Assembly (NCBI GenBank): GCA_904502045.1
Contig: CAJGEB010000044.1
Coordinates: 1-7,710, forward strand
Direction: 5' to 3'
Source of the DNA: an uncultured Oscillospiraceae bacterium
GTDB taxonomy: Bacteria; Bacillota; Clostridia; Oscillospirales; Ruminococcaceae
DNA: 7,710 bases
Shown: positions 1-4,321 of the stretch, in pieces
Position numbering within the stretch: the stretch's first letter is position 1
Layout: every line of letters starts with the position of its first letter
Notes under the pieces: generated by a model
What the model was told of the DNA's origin: nothing
Seen by the model: only the letters and a program-made list of their open reading frames with translations
The model's database searches: none
Translations under genes and position numbers: made by a program

Positions 1-167
1 CCGAAAGCAACGTGGGAGAGTCCGTCACCGATGAAGGAAAACCTCTTGAGAGCGAGAATGACTCCGAAGAGGGCGGAGCAGAGCGCAATGAGGGATCCGA
101 CGATGAGAGCGTATCTGACGAAGGGGAAAGAGAGGTACATTGCGAGTTTTTCAAAGATTTCGTTCAA
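1..167 (-). CDS. Metal ABC transporter permease (ZnuB/MntB-like), N-terminal part only
   Basis: Only about 55 codons are visible and the gene continues off the left edge. The first residues read MNEIFEKLAMYLSFPFVRYA, followed by a hydrophobic helix (about residues 17-40) and then KRFSFIGDGLSH. The K/R-R-x-S-F-x-G-D-G-L-S-H pattern after the first membrane segment is typical of ABC-3 family permeases of zinc/manganese importers. I place the start at a TTG (167-165) because it overlaps the ATPase stop as TTGA, the 4-base overlap expected of translationally coupled genes. A GGGGGAG ribosome site (about 174-180) lies 7 bases before it. An in-frame ATG at 140-138 is the alternative. As third gene after binding protein and ATPase, it would form the membrane channel. 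Family assignment is good; metal specificity cannot be told from this fragment. Confidence 0.85.
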   Translation of the reverse strand, partial: MNEIFEKLAMYLSFPFVRYALIVGSLIALCSALFGVILALKRFSFIGDGLSHVAF

Positions 168-865
168 AAGGAGCTCCCCCTTTGGTGAGAATTTAAAAGG
201 TAAGCGCGATATTCCTCGACGCTGCCGAAGAAGGAGCGATCGGAGATGTGCAGAATGCGGTTAGCGTGCTTGAGCGCAGCGGGAATATCGTGGGAAACCA
301 TAACGATGGTGATACCGTCCTTGGAATTGAGCTCGGAGATGAGGGAATACATCACCTCGGCGGCATCGGGATCGAGCGCGGCAGCGGGCTCGTCAAGGAG
401 CAGCATATTTTCGGCAGCACAAAGTGCGCGGGCGAGTAAAACTCTTGCCTGCTGACCGCCTGAGAGCTGGCAGAAGCAGCGGTTGCGAAGCTCAGAGATA
501 CCGAGTCGCCGCATAATCTCAGAGGTCTGCTGTTTTTGGGACTTACTCAAAAAGAGCCTCATACCGCGTTTTGCGACGAAACCGGAAGTAACTATCTCCC
601 AAACGGAAGCGGGGAAATCGCGCTGAATATCACTTTGCTGAGGCAGATATCCGATGGTTCCGAGAGAAACGCCGTCGCCGACAGAAAAGGAGCCCGAAAT
701 GTGCGGAATAAGGTGGAGAAGGGTCTTGACCAGCGCGCTTTTTCCGGAGCCGTTTGCTCCGAGAATGCAGAGGTAGTCGCCCTTTTCAACAGTAAAATCA
801 ATACCGGAAACGATAGCCTTTTTATCGTAGCCGACCGAAAGGTTTCGGCAAATGAGCTGAGCCAT
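164..865 (-). CDS. Metal ABC transporter ATP-binding protein (ZnuC/MntB-family ATPase)
   Basis: This 233-residue protein is a complete ABC ATPase that would power metal uptake on the inner face of the membrane. The Walker A is GANGSGKS (36-43) followed by Ala rather than the usual Thr. The Q-loop is in LPQQ (74-77), the signature LSGGQQ (134-139), Walker B MLLLDEP (154-160), D-loop ALDP (163-166), and the switch histidine is H192 in SHD. All motifs needed for ATP hydrolysis are present. The size and the Q-loop to signature spacing fit the zinc/manganese (ZnuC-like) branch. It starts 27 bases after the binding-protein stop, with AGGA about 7 bases before the ATG, and its stop overlaps the permease start. 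Operon context with a TroA/ZnuA-type binding protein makes the metal assignment firmer than the sequence alone would. Confidence 0.93.
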   Translation of the reverse strand: MAQLICRNLSVGYDKKAIVSGIDFTVEKGDYLCILGANGSGKSALVKTLLHLIPHISGSFSVGDGVSLGTIGYLPQQSDIQRDFPASVWEIVTSGFVAKRGMRLFLSKSQKQQTSEIMRRLGISELRNRCFCQLSGGQQARVLLARALCAAENMLLLDEPAAALDPDAAEVMYSLISELNSKDGITIVMVSHDIPAALKHANRILHISDRSFFGSVEEYRAYLLNSHQRGSSF

Positions 866-892
866 AGCAAGTCCTGCTTTCTGTAAAAAATA

Positions 893-1852
893 TCAGTTGA
901 GAGCGGTTTTTAGAACATCGAGGTTTTGTTTCATAATATTAATGTAAGAGGAGCCGCGCTCCGAAACCGACTGCATCGAATCAAGAGAAAGTATCTCAAT
1001 ATCCTGCGCGTCGGCGGCGCTTATGACGGCGCGGGCAATGCTTTGGTCTGAATTTTCAATGGTAATGAGGTAGCCCAGGGAGAGCTCGCGCAGCTTTGAT
1101 GAAAGAGTAGCGATAGTTTCAAAGCTTGCGCTTGTTTCAGAGGAGCAGCCCGCAAATGCAGCGTAACAATTTATTGAGTAGTCGTCGAGAAGATATCTGA
1201 AGGGGTAGCGGTCCGCAAAGATGAGAGTATTGTTTTTCGCGGACTGCACAGCCGAGAGGTACTCTCTGTCGAGCGAAGAAAGCTGCGCTGTGTAGCTCTT
1301 GAGGTTTTCCGCGTAAAGCTCCTTGTTTTCGGAGTCCGCGGCGGACAGCGCATCGGTAATTTTTTCGCAAATTACCCTTGCGTTTCTCAGTGACAGCCAC
1401 ACGTGCTCGTCGTATTCGTCAATGGCATGAGAGCCGTCATGCTCATGCTCATGCTGAGCGCCGTCGGGGAGTACTTCAAGCTTCAGATTGTCGCCCACTG
1501 CATCGAGCAGCGAAATAACCTTTCTGTCGGGTTTGGGATTTTCCTCAAGAACCTCTCTTATCCACTTGTCAGAGGTTCCGCCGATATATATAATCACGTC
1601 ACAGGTTGCGATTTTTATAATATCCTCTGCGGATGGCTGGTAGCTGTGGATGTCGAGTCCGTTGTCGGCAAGCAGCGTCAGAGTGGTATCATCCGCGCGT
1701 TCGCCCAGAAGCTCCCTGCACCAGTCGTACTGCACAAATGTCGAGCAAACTACGATCAGTCCGTCGTTGTTTCCTGTATAAGAACAGCCGTACAGCGAAA
1801 AAACACCCGCAAAAGCAAGGCAAACGGCTATAGTTAACGCTATCCTTTTCAT
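893..1852 (-). CDS. Metal-binding lipoprotein of zinc/manganese ABC importer (ZnuA/TroA-like)
   Basis: This 319-residue protein is the substrate-binding lipoprotein of the importer. Residues 1-22 are a lipoprotein signal peptide with lipobox LYGC and a lipidated Cys23, so the protein should be anchored to the outer face of the membrane. The fold matches cluster A-I (TroA/ZnuA) proteins. H69 in LDIHSYQPS and H150 in DEHVWLS correspond to the first two metal ligands. A His/acid-rich loop (134-142, HEHEHDGSH) precedes the second, as in many zinc-binding members. At the third-ligand position the sequence is FADRYPFRYL (212-221), with Asp-Arg where His is usual; I recall this as a recurrent Clostridia variant. 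E266 and D291 are candidate fourth ligands. AAAGG about 11 bases upstream is the likely ribosome site. No convincing Zur box or own promoter was seen in the 119 bases upstream, so readthrough from lexA is possible. Confidence 0.9.
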   Translation of the reverse strand: MKRIALTIAVCLAFAGVFSLYGCSYTGNNDGLIVVCSTFVQYDWCRELLGERADDTTLTLLADNGLDIHSYQPSAEDIIKIATCDVIIYIGGTSDKWIREVLEENPKPDRKVISLLDAVGDNLKLEVLPDGAQHEHEHDGSHAIDEYDEHVWLSLRNARVICEKITDALSAADSENKELYAENLKSYTAQLSSLDREYLSAVQSAKNNTLIFADRYPFRYLLDDYSINCYAAFAGCSSETSASFETIATLSSKLRELSLGYLITIENSDQSIARAVISAADAQDIEILSLDSMQSVSERGSSYINIMKQNLDVLKTALN

Positions 1853-1881
1853 ATTAAACTACCTTTCAAAAAATCCGGTAC

Positions 1882-1959
1882 GGCGAGCCGCCCGCGCTTT
1901 CAGCGCGGCGGGAGCAAAGCTCCCGAGCCAAAATCGGAGATTTTGGCATGCGGCTCGCC
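1882..1959. repeat. Cloverleaf inverted-repeat element A (outer stem plus three hairpins)
   Basis: A 10-bp perfect outer stem (1882-1891 GGCGAGCCGC with 1950-1959) encloses three hairpins with only six unpaired bases between arms. Hairpin 1 is 1892-1898/1902-1908 (7 bp, loop TTC). Hairpin 2 is 1910-1915/1919-1924 (6 bp, loop AAA). Hairpin 3 is 1927-1935/1939-1947 (9 bp, loop GGA). A further 7-bp pairing, CCTTTCA (1862-1868) with TGAAAGG (1960-1966), surrounds it. Read on the minus strand it follows the lexA stop by 12 bases and is followed by a run of T (GGATTTTTTG), so it may act as a complex terminator or attenuator between lexA and the metal-importer genes. It has the same architecture as the elements at 3306-3384 and 6059-6186 but not their sequence. 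Pairings were read by eye; function is unknown. Confidence 0.85.
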
Positions 1960-1971
1960 TGAAAGGGAAAA

Positions 1972-2556
1972 TTAAAAATTTCTAATGAGAGCGACGACCT
2001 TACCCAAAATTGAAACCTCTTTTGTGAAGATAGGAGGGATTAAATCGTTTTCGGGTTGGAGCCGAAATCCGTTGTTTTCGCGAAAGAAGCGCTTTACAGT
2101 TGCCTCGCCGTCAATCATAGCGACGGCAATCTCACCGTTTGCAACGGAAGGAGTGCGCCTGACGATAACGGTATCGCCGTCGAAGATTCCCGCGTTTATC
2201 ATACTTTCACCCTTTATCTTAAGAGCAAAGAGCTCCTCTGAGGAACCGAGTGTGCGGCTGACGGGGATATATTCCTCGATGTCCTGCGCAGCGAGAATGG
2301 GGGATCCTGCCGCTACCGCGCCTACCAAAGCGGCCTTGGAAAAGGAGATGTTTGAATTGAGTCTGATGGAACGGTTCGTACCTTTTGTGCGGGTAATAAG
2401 ACCGAGAGTTTCGAGCTCCGCGAGCCTGCCGTGTACTGTCGAGGTCGAAGGAATATTCAGGCCCCTGCAAATCTCGCGTACCGATGGACAATATCCCTCT
2501 TCGATGCGCTCCTCAAGGTACCTGTAAACAGCCGCAGCCGTCTTGCTTATCTCCAT
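1972..2556 (-). CDS. lexA: LexA repressor (SOS transcriptional repressor, self-cleaving)
   Basis: This is a 194-residue LexA with both domains. Residues 1-65 form the winged helix DNA-binding domain, with the typical CPSVREICRGLNIPSTSTVH recognition region (23-42). The C-terminal S24 protease domain has the Ala83-Gly84 self-cleavage site in AVAAGSP, catalytic Ser118 in KGESM, and catalytic Lys155 in ATVKRF. It should repress SOS genes and cleave itself when RecA filaments form on damaged DNA. An in-frame ATG at 2622 exists, but it lies in the promoter. The start at 2556 is preferred because AAGGGAG lies 7 bases before it and the encoded protein begins MEISKTAAAVYRYLEE, as LexA should. The gene is divergent from tRNA-Leu. 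Identification as LexA rather than another S24 repressor rests on length and the N-terminal helix pattern. Confidence 0.93.
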   Translation of the reverse strand: MEISKTAAAVYRYLEERIEEGYCPSVREICRGLNIPSTSTVHGRLAELETLGLITRTKGTNRSIRLNSNISFSKAALVGAVAAGSPILAAQDIEEYIPVSRTLGSSEELFALKIKGESMINAGIFDGDTVIVRRTPSVANGEIAVAMIDGEATVKRFFRENNGFRLQPENDLIPPIFTKEVSILGKVVALIRNF

Positions 2557-2595
2557 ATTATTGCTCCCTTCGCTGCTGTATGATGGATAAGAGCT

Positions 2596-2624
2596 ATTGT
2601 AACACATATTTTTCAAAAACACAA
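2596..2624 (-). promoter_or_regulatory. Probable lexA promoter
   Basis: On the minus strand, TTGTGT (2624-2619) and TACAAT (2601-2596) are 17 bp apart, a good -10 with a partial -35. Transcription would start near 2590, about 34 bases before the lexA ATG. Confidence 0.6.
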
Positions 2625-2631
2625 ACGTTCT
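2618..2631 (-). promoter_or_regulatory. Possible degenerate LexA/DinR operator over the lexA -35 box
   Basis: The minus strand reads AGAACGTTTGTGTT. It matches the Gram-positive DinR box (GAAC-N4-GTTC) perfectly in the left half and only at GT in the right half. The position, overlapping the -35, is right for autoregulation, but the match is weak. Confidence 0.35.
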
Positions 2632-2669
2632 TTTGAAAATAATATGTTAAAAGTATGCCGCAAAACCGT

Positions 2670-2698
2670 TTGACAGATGCAAGGAAATGTATTATAAT
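2670..2698 (+). promoter_or_regulatory. Perfect consensus promoter for the tRNA-Leu locus
   Basis: TTGACA (2670-2675), 17 bp spacer, TATAAT (2693-2698): both hexamers and the spacing are exact sigma-A consensus, as expected for a highly expressed stable RNA. The predicted transcription start is near 2705, only about 10 bases before the truncated tRNA 5' copy at 2715 and about 178 bases before the intact tRNA. Confidence 0.9.
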
Positions 2699-2714
2699 AA
2701 ACAAAATATTATTG

Positions 2715-2736
2715 GCGGGTATGGCGGAATTGGCAG
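2715..2736 (+). pseudogene. Truncated tRNA-Leu: 5' end only (22 nt)
   Basis: GCGGGTATGGCGGAATTGGC then AG is identical to the first 22 bases of the intact tRNA-Leu at 2883-2904, covering the acceptor 5' strand and the start of the D arm. It breaks off in the D loop and is followed by unrelated structured DNA. It sits immediately behind the consensus promoter, where an intact tRNA would be expected, so it looks like the original tRNA start displaced by an insertion or partial duplication. Confidence 0.85.
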
Positions 2737-2863
2737 CTTTGAAAGCGAGCGCGCCCGGTGGGCGAAGAAGCGAGCTTGAGAAGGCGCAGGAACAACGAGG
2801 GCTGCGAGCATAAGCGAAGCAGTACGACTATGTTCCAAGCTGTCACGCGGAGCGCGGCTGCCA
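2731..2863. repeat. Structured insert B between the tRNA 5' copy and the intact tRNA
   Basis: A 7-bp outer stem TGGCAGC (2731-2737) pairs with GCTGCCA (2857-2863); its left arm is part of the truncated tRNA copy. Inside are three arms. The first is CGCCC-GGT-GGGCG (2752-2764). The second is a long arm of AGCTTG (2773-2778) with CAAGCT (2836-2841), containing GGAACA/TGTTCC (2789-2794/2831-2836) and CTGC/GCAG (2802-2805/2819-2822). The third is a short CGC-GGA-GCG (2846-2854). This is again an outer stem with three arms, but less perfect than the elements at 1882, 3306 and 6059. No open reading frame or known RNA family was recognised. It would be transcribed as part of the tRNA-Leu leader. Confidence 0.55.
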
Positions 2864-2882
2864 TAATGTAAATTTAATATGT

Positions 2883-2966
2883 GCGGGTATGGCGGAATTG
2901 GCAGACGCGCTAGACTTAGGATCTAGTGCCAAAAGCGTGCAGGTTCGACCCCTGTTACCCGCACCA
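2883..2966 (+). tRNA. tRNA-Leu (anticodon UAG), CCA encoded
   Basis: The tRNA folds as a class II tRNA. The acceptor stem is GCGGGTA (2883-2889) with TACCCGC (2956-2962), then discriminator A and an encoded CCA. The anticodon stem is CTAGA/TCTAG with loop CTTAGGA, giving anticodon TAG at 2917-2919, which reads CUA and other CUN leucine codons. A short extra arm (TGCCAAAAGCGT) precedes the T arm GCAGG-TTCGACC-CCTGT. All parts are intact despite truncated copies of both its ends on either side. It should be expressed from the promoter at 2670 and matured by RNase P from a leader that carries the 5' copy. Confidence 0.96.
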
Positions 2967-2972
2967 AAACAG

Positions 2973-2996
2973 AAAGAGCCTTCGGGTTCTTTTTGT
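2973..2996 (+). terminator. Rho-independent terminator of tRNA-Leu
   Basis: AAAGAGCC (2973-2980), a UUCG tetraloop, GGTTCTTT (2985-2992) and a T-rich tail. The stem has 8 pairs including one G-T. It begins 7 bases after the CCA end. Confidence 0.88.
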
Positions 2997-3022
2997 TTTG
3001 GTCTGATAATCAGGCTGAGGAA

Positions 3023-3078
3023 TGCACCAAGTTTTCCGTAAGGAAAACTTCAATAACTCAGCTTGCTGAGTTTGTGCA
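3023..3078. repeat. Three-way-junction inverted-repeat element C
   Basis: A 5-bp closing stem TGCAC/GTGCA (3023-3027/3074-3078) encloses two strong hairpins. The first is AAGTTTTCC-GTAA-GGAAAACTT (3029-3050), 9 bp with a GNRA-type loop. The second is AACTCAG-CTTG-CTGAGTT (3055-3072), 7 bp. The element lies between the tRNA terminator and the 3' tRNA remnant, and its right closing strand overlaps GTGCAG, which also occurs in the tRNA just before the T arm. Confidence 0.7.
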
Positions 3079-3104
3079 GAGAGCGACCCCTGTTACCCGC
3101 ACCA
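3074..3104 (+). pseudogene. Truncated tRNA-Leu: 3' end only
   Basis: Positions 3084-3104 are identical to 2946-2966 of the intact tRNA, from the T loop to the CCA end (21 bases). GTGCAG at 3074-3079 also matches the tRNA just upstream of the T arm, with a 4-base versus 3-base mismatch between the blocks. The rest of the tRNA is missing. It could be half of a decayed tandem tRNA gene, or an attachment-site scar left by an element that integrated at the tRNA 3' end. Confidence 0.85.
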
Positions 3105-3157
3105 CCGAGCAGCGCTCGGAGGCGGTTCGCGCCTTCGGGAGCTGTTTTTATTTTTAG
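3105..3157 (+). terminator. Terminator after the tRNA 3' remnant, with an alternative hairpin
   Basis: A 10-pair stem (3115-3124 with 3130-3139, two G-T pairs) is followed after a few bases by a T-rich tract (3144-3155). An alternative perfect hairpin, CCGAGC-AGC-GCTCGG (3105-3119), shares bases 3115-3119, so the two cannot form together. The GCCTTCGGG core resembles the terminator at 2973, which fits a duplicated tRNA-plus-terminator unit. Confidence 0.6.
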
Positions 3158-3276
3158 TTTGAGGCATGCGGCAGGCAAGGCCTGCACCAAATTCGTGGTC
3201 GGGTACGGTGAAAAATTAAAATTTTGATGCCCGACCAATTGCCGAGCGTGGAATTTAAATTTTCTGAGGCAGTATA
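3158..3276. other. Gene-free stretch with further hairpins
   Basis: No credible gene is seen here. GCAGGC-AAG-GCCTGC (3171-3185) is a perfect 6-bp hairpin with a 3-base loop. TGGTCGGG (3196-3203) pairs with CCCGACCA (3230-3237) around a small A/T hairpin (3212-3225). The rest is AT-rich. It continues the hairpin-rich zone between the tRNA and the element at 3306. Confidence 0.6.
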
Positions 3277-3303
3277 CTACGAAGTGCCCGCGGGTGCTAC
3301 CCG
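3277..3303 (+). repeat. 27-bp direct repeat, copy 1
   Basis: This copy matches 3439-3465 at 21 of 27 positions and shares the 9-base start CTACGAAGT. It ends in a hairpin CGGGT-GCT-ACCCG (3291-3303). In copy 2 the innermost T-A pair is C-G, so the change keeps the pairing. It sits 2 bases before the cloverleaf at 3306. Confidence 0.75.
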
Positions 3304-3305
3304 TC

Positions 3306-3384
3306 GGCGAAGCGCGGCGGCGTGGCAACGCCGCCTTATGCAAAGCGGAGCTTTGCACCCGAGCTACGCTCGGGGCGCTTCGCC
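3306..3384. repeat. Cloverleaf inverted-repeat element D
   Basis: A perfect 10-bp outer stem GGCGAAGCGC (3306-3315) with GCGCTTCGCC (3375-3384) encloses three perfect hairpins. They are 3316-3323/3328-3335 (8 bp, loop GGCA), 3339-3346/3350-3357 (8 bp, loop GGA) and 3358-3364/3368-3374 (7 bp, loop TAC). Only three bases (3336-3338) lie unpaired between arms. This is the most compact of the cloverleaves in the window. It matches the size and outer-stem length of the element at 1882 but has a different sequence in every stem. Open frames cross it, but they are low-complexity and have no gene-like features. Confidence 0.88.
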
Positions 3385-3438
3385 TAAAGTAAGCATCAAA
3401 TTGTCGAGTGTTGCACTTTTAATTGTAACGTGTACCTT

Positions 3439-3475
3439 CTACGAAGTTCCTGCGGGCGTTGCCCGCCGCTTCGCC
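3439..3475 (+). repeat. 27-bp direct repeat, copy 2, followed by a cloverleaf end
   Basis: CTACGAAGT begins a 27-base copy ending in hairpin CGGGC-GTT-GCCCG (3453-3465). It is followed directly by CCGCTTCGCC (3466-3475), which matches the right outer strand of the element at 3375-3384 at 9 of 10 positions. It looks like the same unit with the cloverleaf interior missing. It ends 10 bases before the -35 box of the next promoter. Confidence 0.7.
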
Positions 3476-3485
3476 CCAAAGGGAA

Positions 3486-3514
3486 TTGACAGAAACAAAA
3501 AGGTGTGGTATGCT
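3486..3514 (+). promoter_or_regulatory. Sigma-A promoter for the membrane protein/VOC unit
   Basis: TTGACA (3486-3491), 17 bp, TATGCT (3509-3514). The -35 is exact and the -10 is close. Transcription should start near 3521, about 26 bases before the GTG start at 3547. Confidence 0.8.
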
Positions 3515-3546
3515 TTTGGGGAAGAACGGATAAATGGGGGATTGAA

Positions 3547-3849
3547 GTGGACGAAAAGACCTGGAAAGAATTTGAAGAAAAGCAGAAGGCTCTTGAGAAG
3601 AAGTACAAAGGATTTCGCAGGAAATGCTGGCTTGTAGCGCTTATATATGCAGTAGTAGCGGACGTTGCGATATTTTTGATATGCAAGTTTGCGAATTTCA
3701 CGACATTTATGCCGATAATTATAATAGTAAACACAGGAATTGCGTTGGGAGTAGCACTTTTCAGAGCAGTATACTGGAAAAAGCAAGAGGAGCTGCAAAG
3801 GCTTTCGCTTAATGAAAAGGCTCCGATGGGCGGATTTCAGGTAAGATAA
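3547..3849 (+). CDS. Small two-helix membrane protein of unknown function
   Basis: I do not recognise this 100-residue protein. Residues 1-22 are strongly charged (DEKTWKEFEEKQKALEKKYK) and probably helical or coiled-coil. Two hydrophobic segments follow (about 26-45 and 49-70) with a short link (KFANFTTF), then a basic, polar tail. This is a helical-hairpin membrane protein with a soluble N-terminal helix. I chose GTG at 3547 because GGGGGA (3536-3541) lies about 5 bases before it and a good promoter at 3486-3514 overlaps the earlier in-frame ATG (3505). The VOC-fold gene starts 22 bases after its stop, so the two are likely cotranscribed. No function can be inferred from this pairing. Confidence 0.75.
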   Translation: MDEKTWKEFEEKQKALEKKYKGFRRKCWLVALIYAVVADVAIFLICKFANFTTFMPIIIIVNTGIALGVALFRAVYWKKQEELQRLSLNEKAPMGGFQVR

Positions 3850-3871
3850 AAGGGAAAGAGGTAATGATGAA

Positions 3872-4261
3872 ATGATAAAGAACAGAGCGCTTGACCACAT
3901 CGGACTTGCGGTTGAGGACGTAGAAGCGGCGAAGGATTTTTATGTTTCGGTGCTTGGCGGAGAGATACTCGGAAAGTTCAGATGTGAGGGTAATGACTAC
4001 AACGTTTACTTTGTGAAGGTCGGGGATACGGTATATGAGATGTATCAGGAGCCGCTGGCTCCCGATGCGCGCGGAAAGATAGACCATATAGCGTACGTTT
4101 CCGAGGACATTGATGCAGATTACAAATTCTGTGTTGACGCGGGATACACGATTTGCACCGACGGTATTGAGGGAATAGCGACCTTCTGGGAGAACGGCTG
4201 CCGATTCTTTAAGATACTCAGTCCTACGGGCGAGCAGATAGAATTTGCACAGAAATGCTGA
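3872..4261 (+). CDS. VOC superfamily (glyoxalase/bleomycin-resistance fold) metalloprotein
   Basis: This 129-residue protein has the two beta-alpha-beta-beta-beta repeats of the vicinal oxygen chelate fold. Repeat 1 begins ALDHIGLAVEDVEAAKDFY and ends near E60; repeat 2 begins KIDHIAYVSEDIDADYKF. The four metal-ligand positions are filled: H9, E56, H72 and E124. That matches glyoxalase I or methylmalonyl-CoA epimerase-type enzymes, so it is probably an active metal-dependent lyase or epimerase. Substrate cannot be read from sequence; lactoylglutathione lyase-like annotation would be generic. AGAGGT (3857-3862) lies 9 bases before the ATG. A three-codon frame ATG-ATG-AAA-TGA (3864-3875) overlaps the start. 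The gene is second in a unit with the small membrane protein and is followed by a strong terminator. Confidence 0.88.
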   Translation: MIKNRALDHIGLAVEDVEAAKDFYVSVLGGEILGKFRCEGNDYNVYFVKVGDTVYEMYQEPLAPDARGKIDHIAYVSEDIDADYKFCVDAGYTICTDGIEGIATFWENGCRFFKILSPTGEQIEFAQKC

Positions 4262-4277
4262 AAAAGTGAGAATAAAA

Positions 4278-4321
4278 AAGCTTCCTTAAATGCAGAAACT
4301 GCAGATAGGGAAGCTTATTTT
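4278..4321. terminator. Bidirectional terminator between the VOC gene and the kinase
   Basis: AAGCTTCC (4278-4285) pairs with GGAAGCTT (4309-4316). On the same axis, TGCAG-AAA-CTGCA (4291-4303) caps the hairpin, leaving a small internal loop. A T-rich tail follows on the plus strand (ATTTTTATTT), and an A tract before the stem gives a T run on the minus strand. It therefore serves both convergent genes. Confidence 0.88.

Noticed and set aside
1853..1881. Zur-type operator before the metal-importer genes
   Set aside because: No sequence resembling the TAAATCGTAAT-type inverted repeat was found.
1882..3384. Cloverleaf elements as tRNA genes or a CRISPR array
   Set aside because: The cloverleaves have triloop arms, no anticodon or T-loop sequence and no CCA. 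Repeats are not regularly spaced and there are no spacers or cas genes.
3224..3637. Open frame of 137 codons on the plus strand containing a repeated YEVPAG peptide
   Set aside because: It runs through the direct repeats and cloverleaf D, and the repeated peptide is only the translated 27-bp DNA repeat. It also crosses the promoter at 3486-3514 and overlaps the better-supported gene at 3547.
3864..3875. Three-codon leader frame ATG-ATG-AAA-TGA overlapping the VOC start
   Set aside because: It is probably chance: the ribosome site spacing favours the ATG at 3872, and so short a frame cannot be supported from sequence.
3439..3900. Minus-strand frames opposite the small membrane protein
   Set aside because: They are antisense shadows with Lys/Leu/Phe-rich composition, no ribosome site, and cover a well-supported plus-strand gene.
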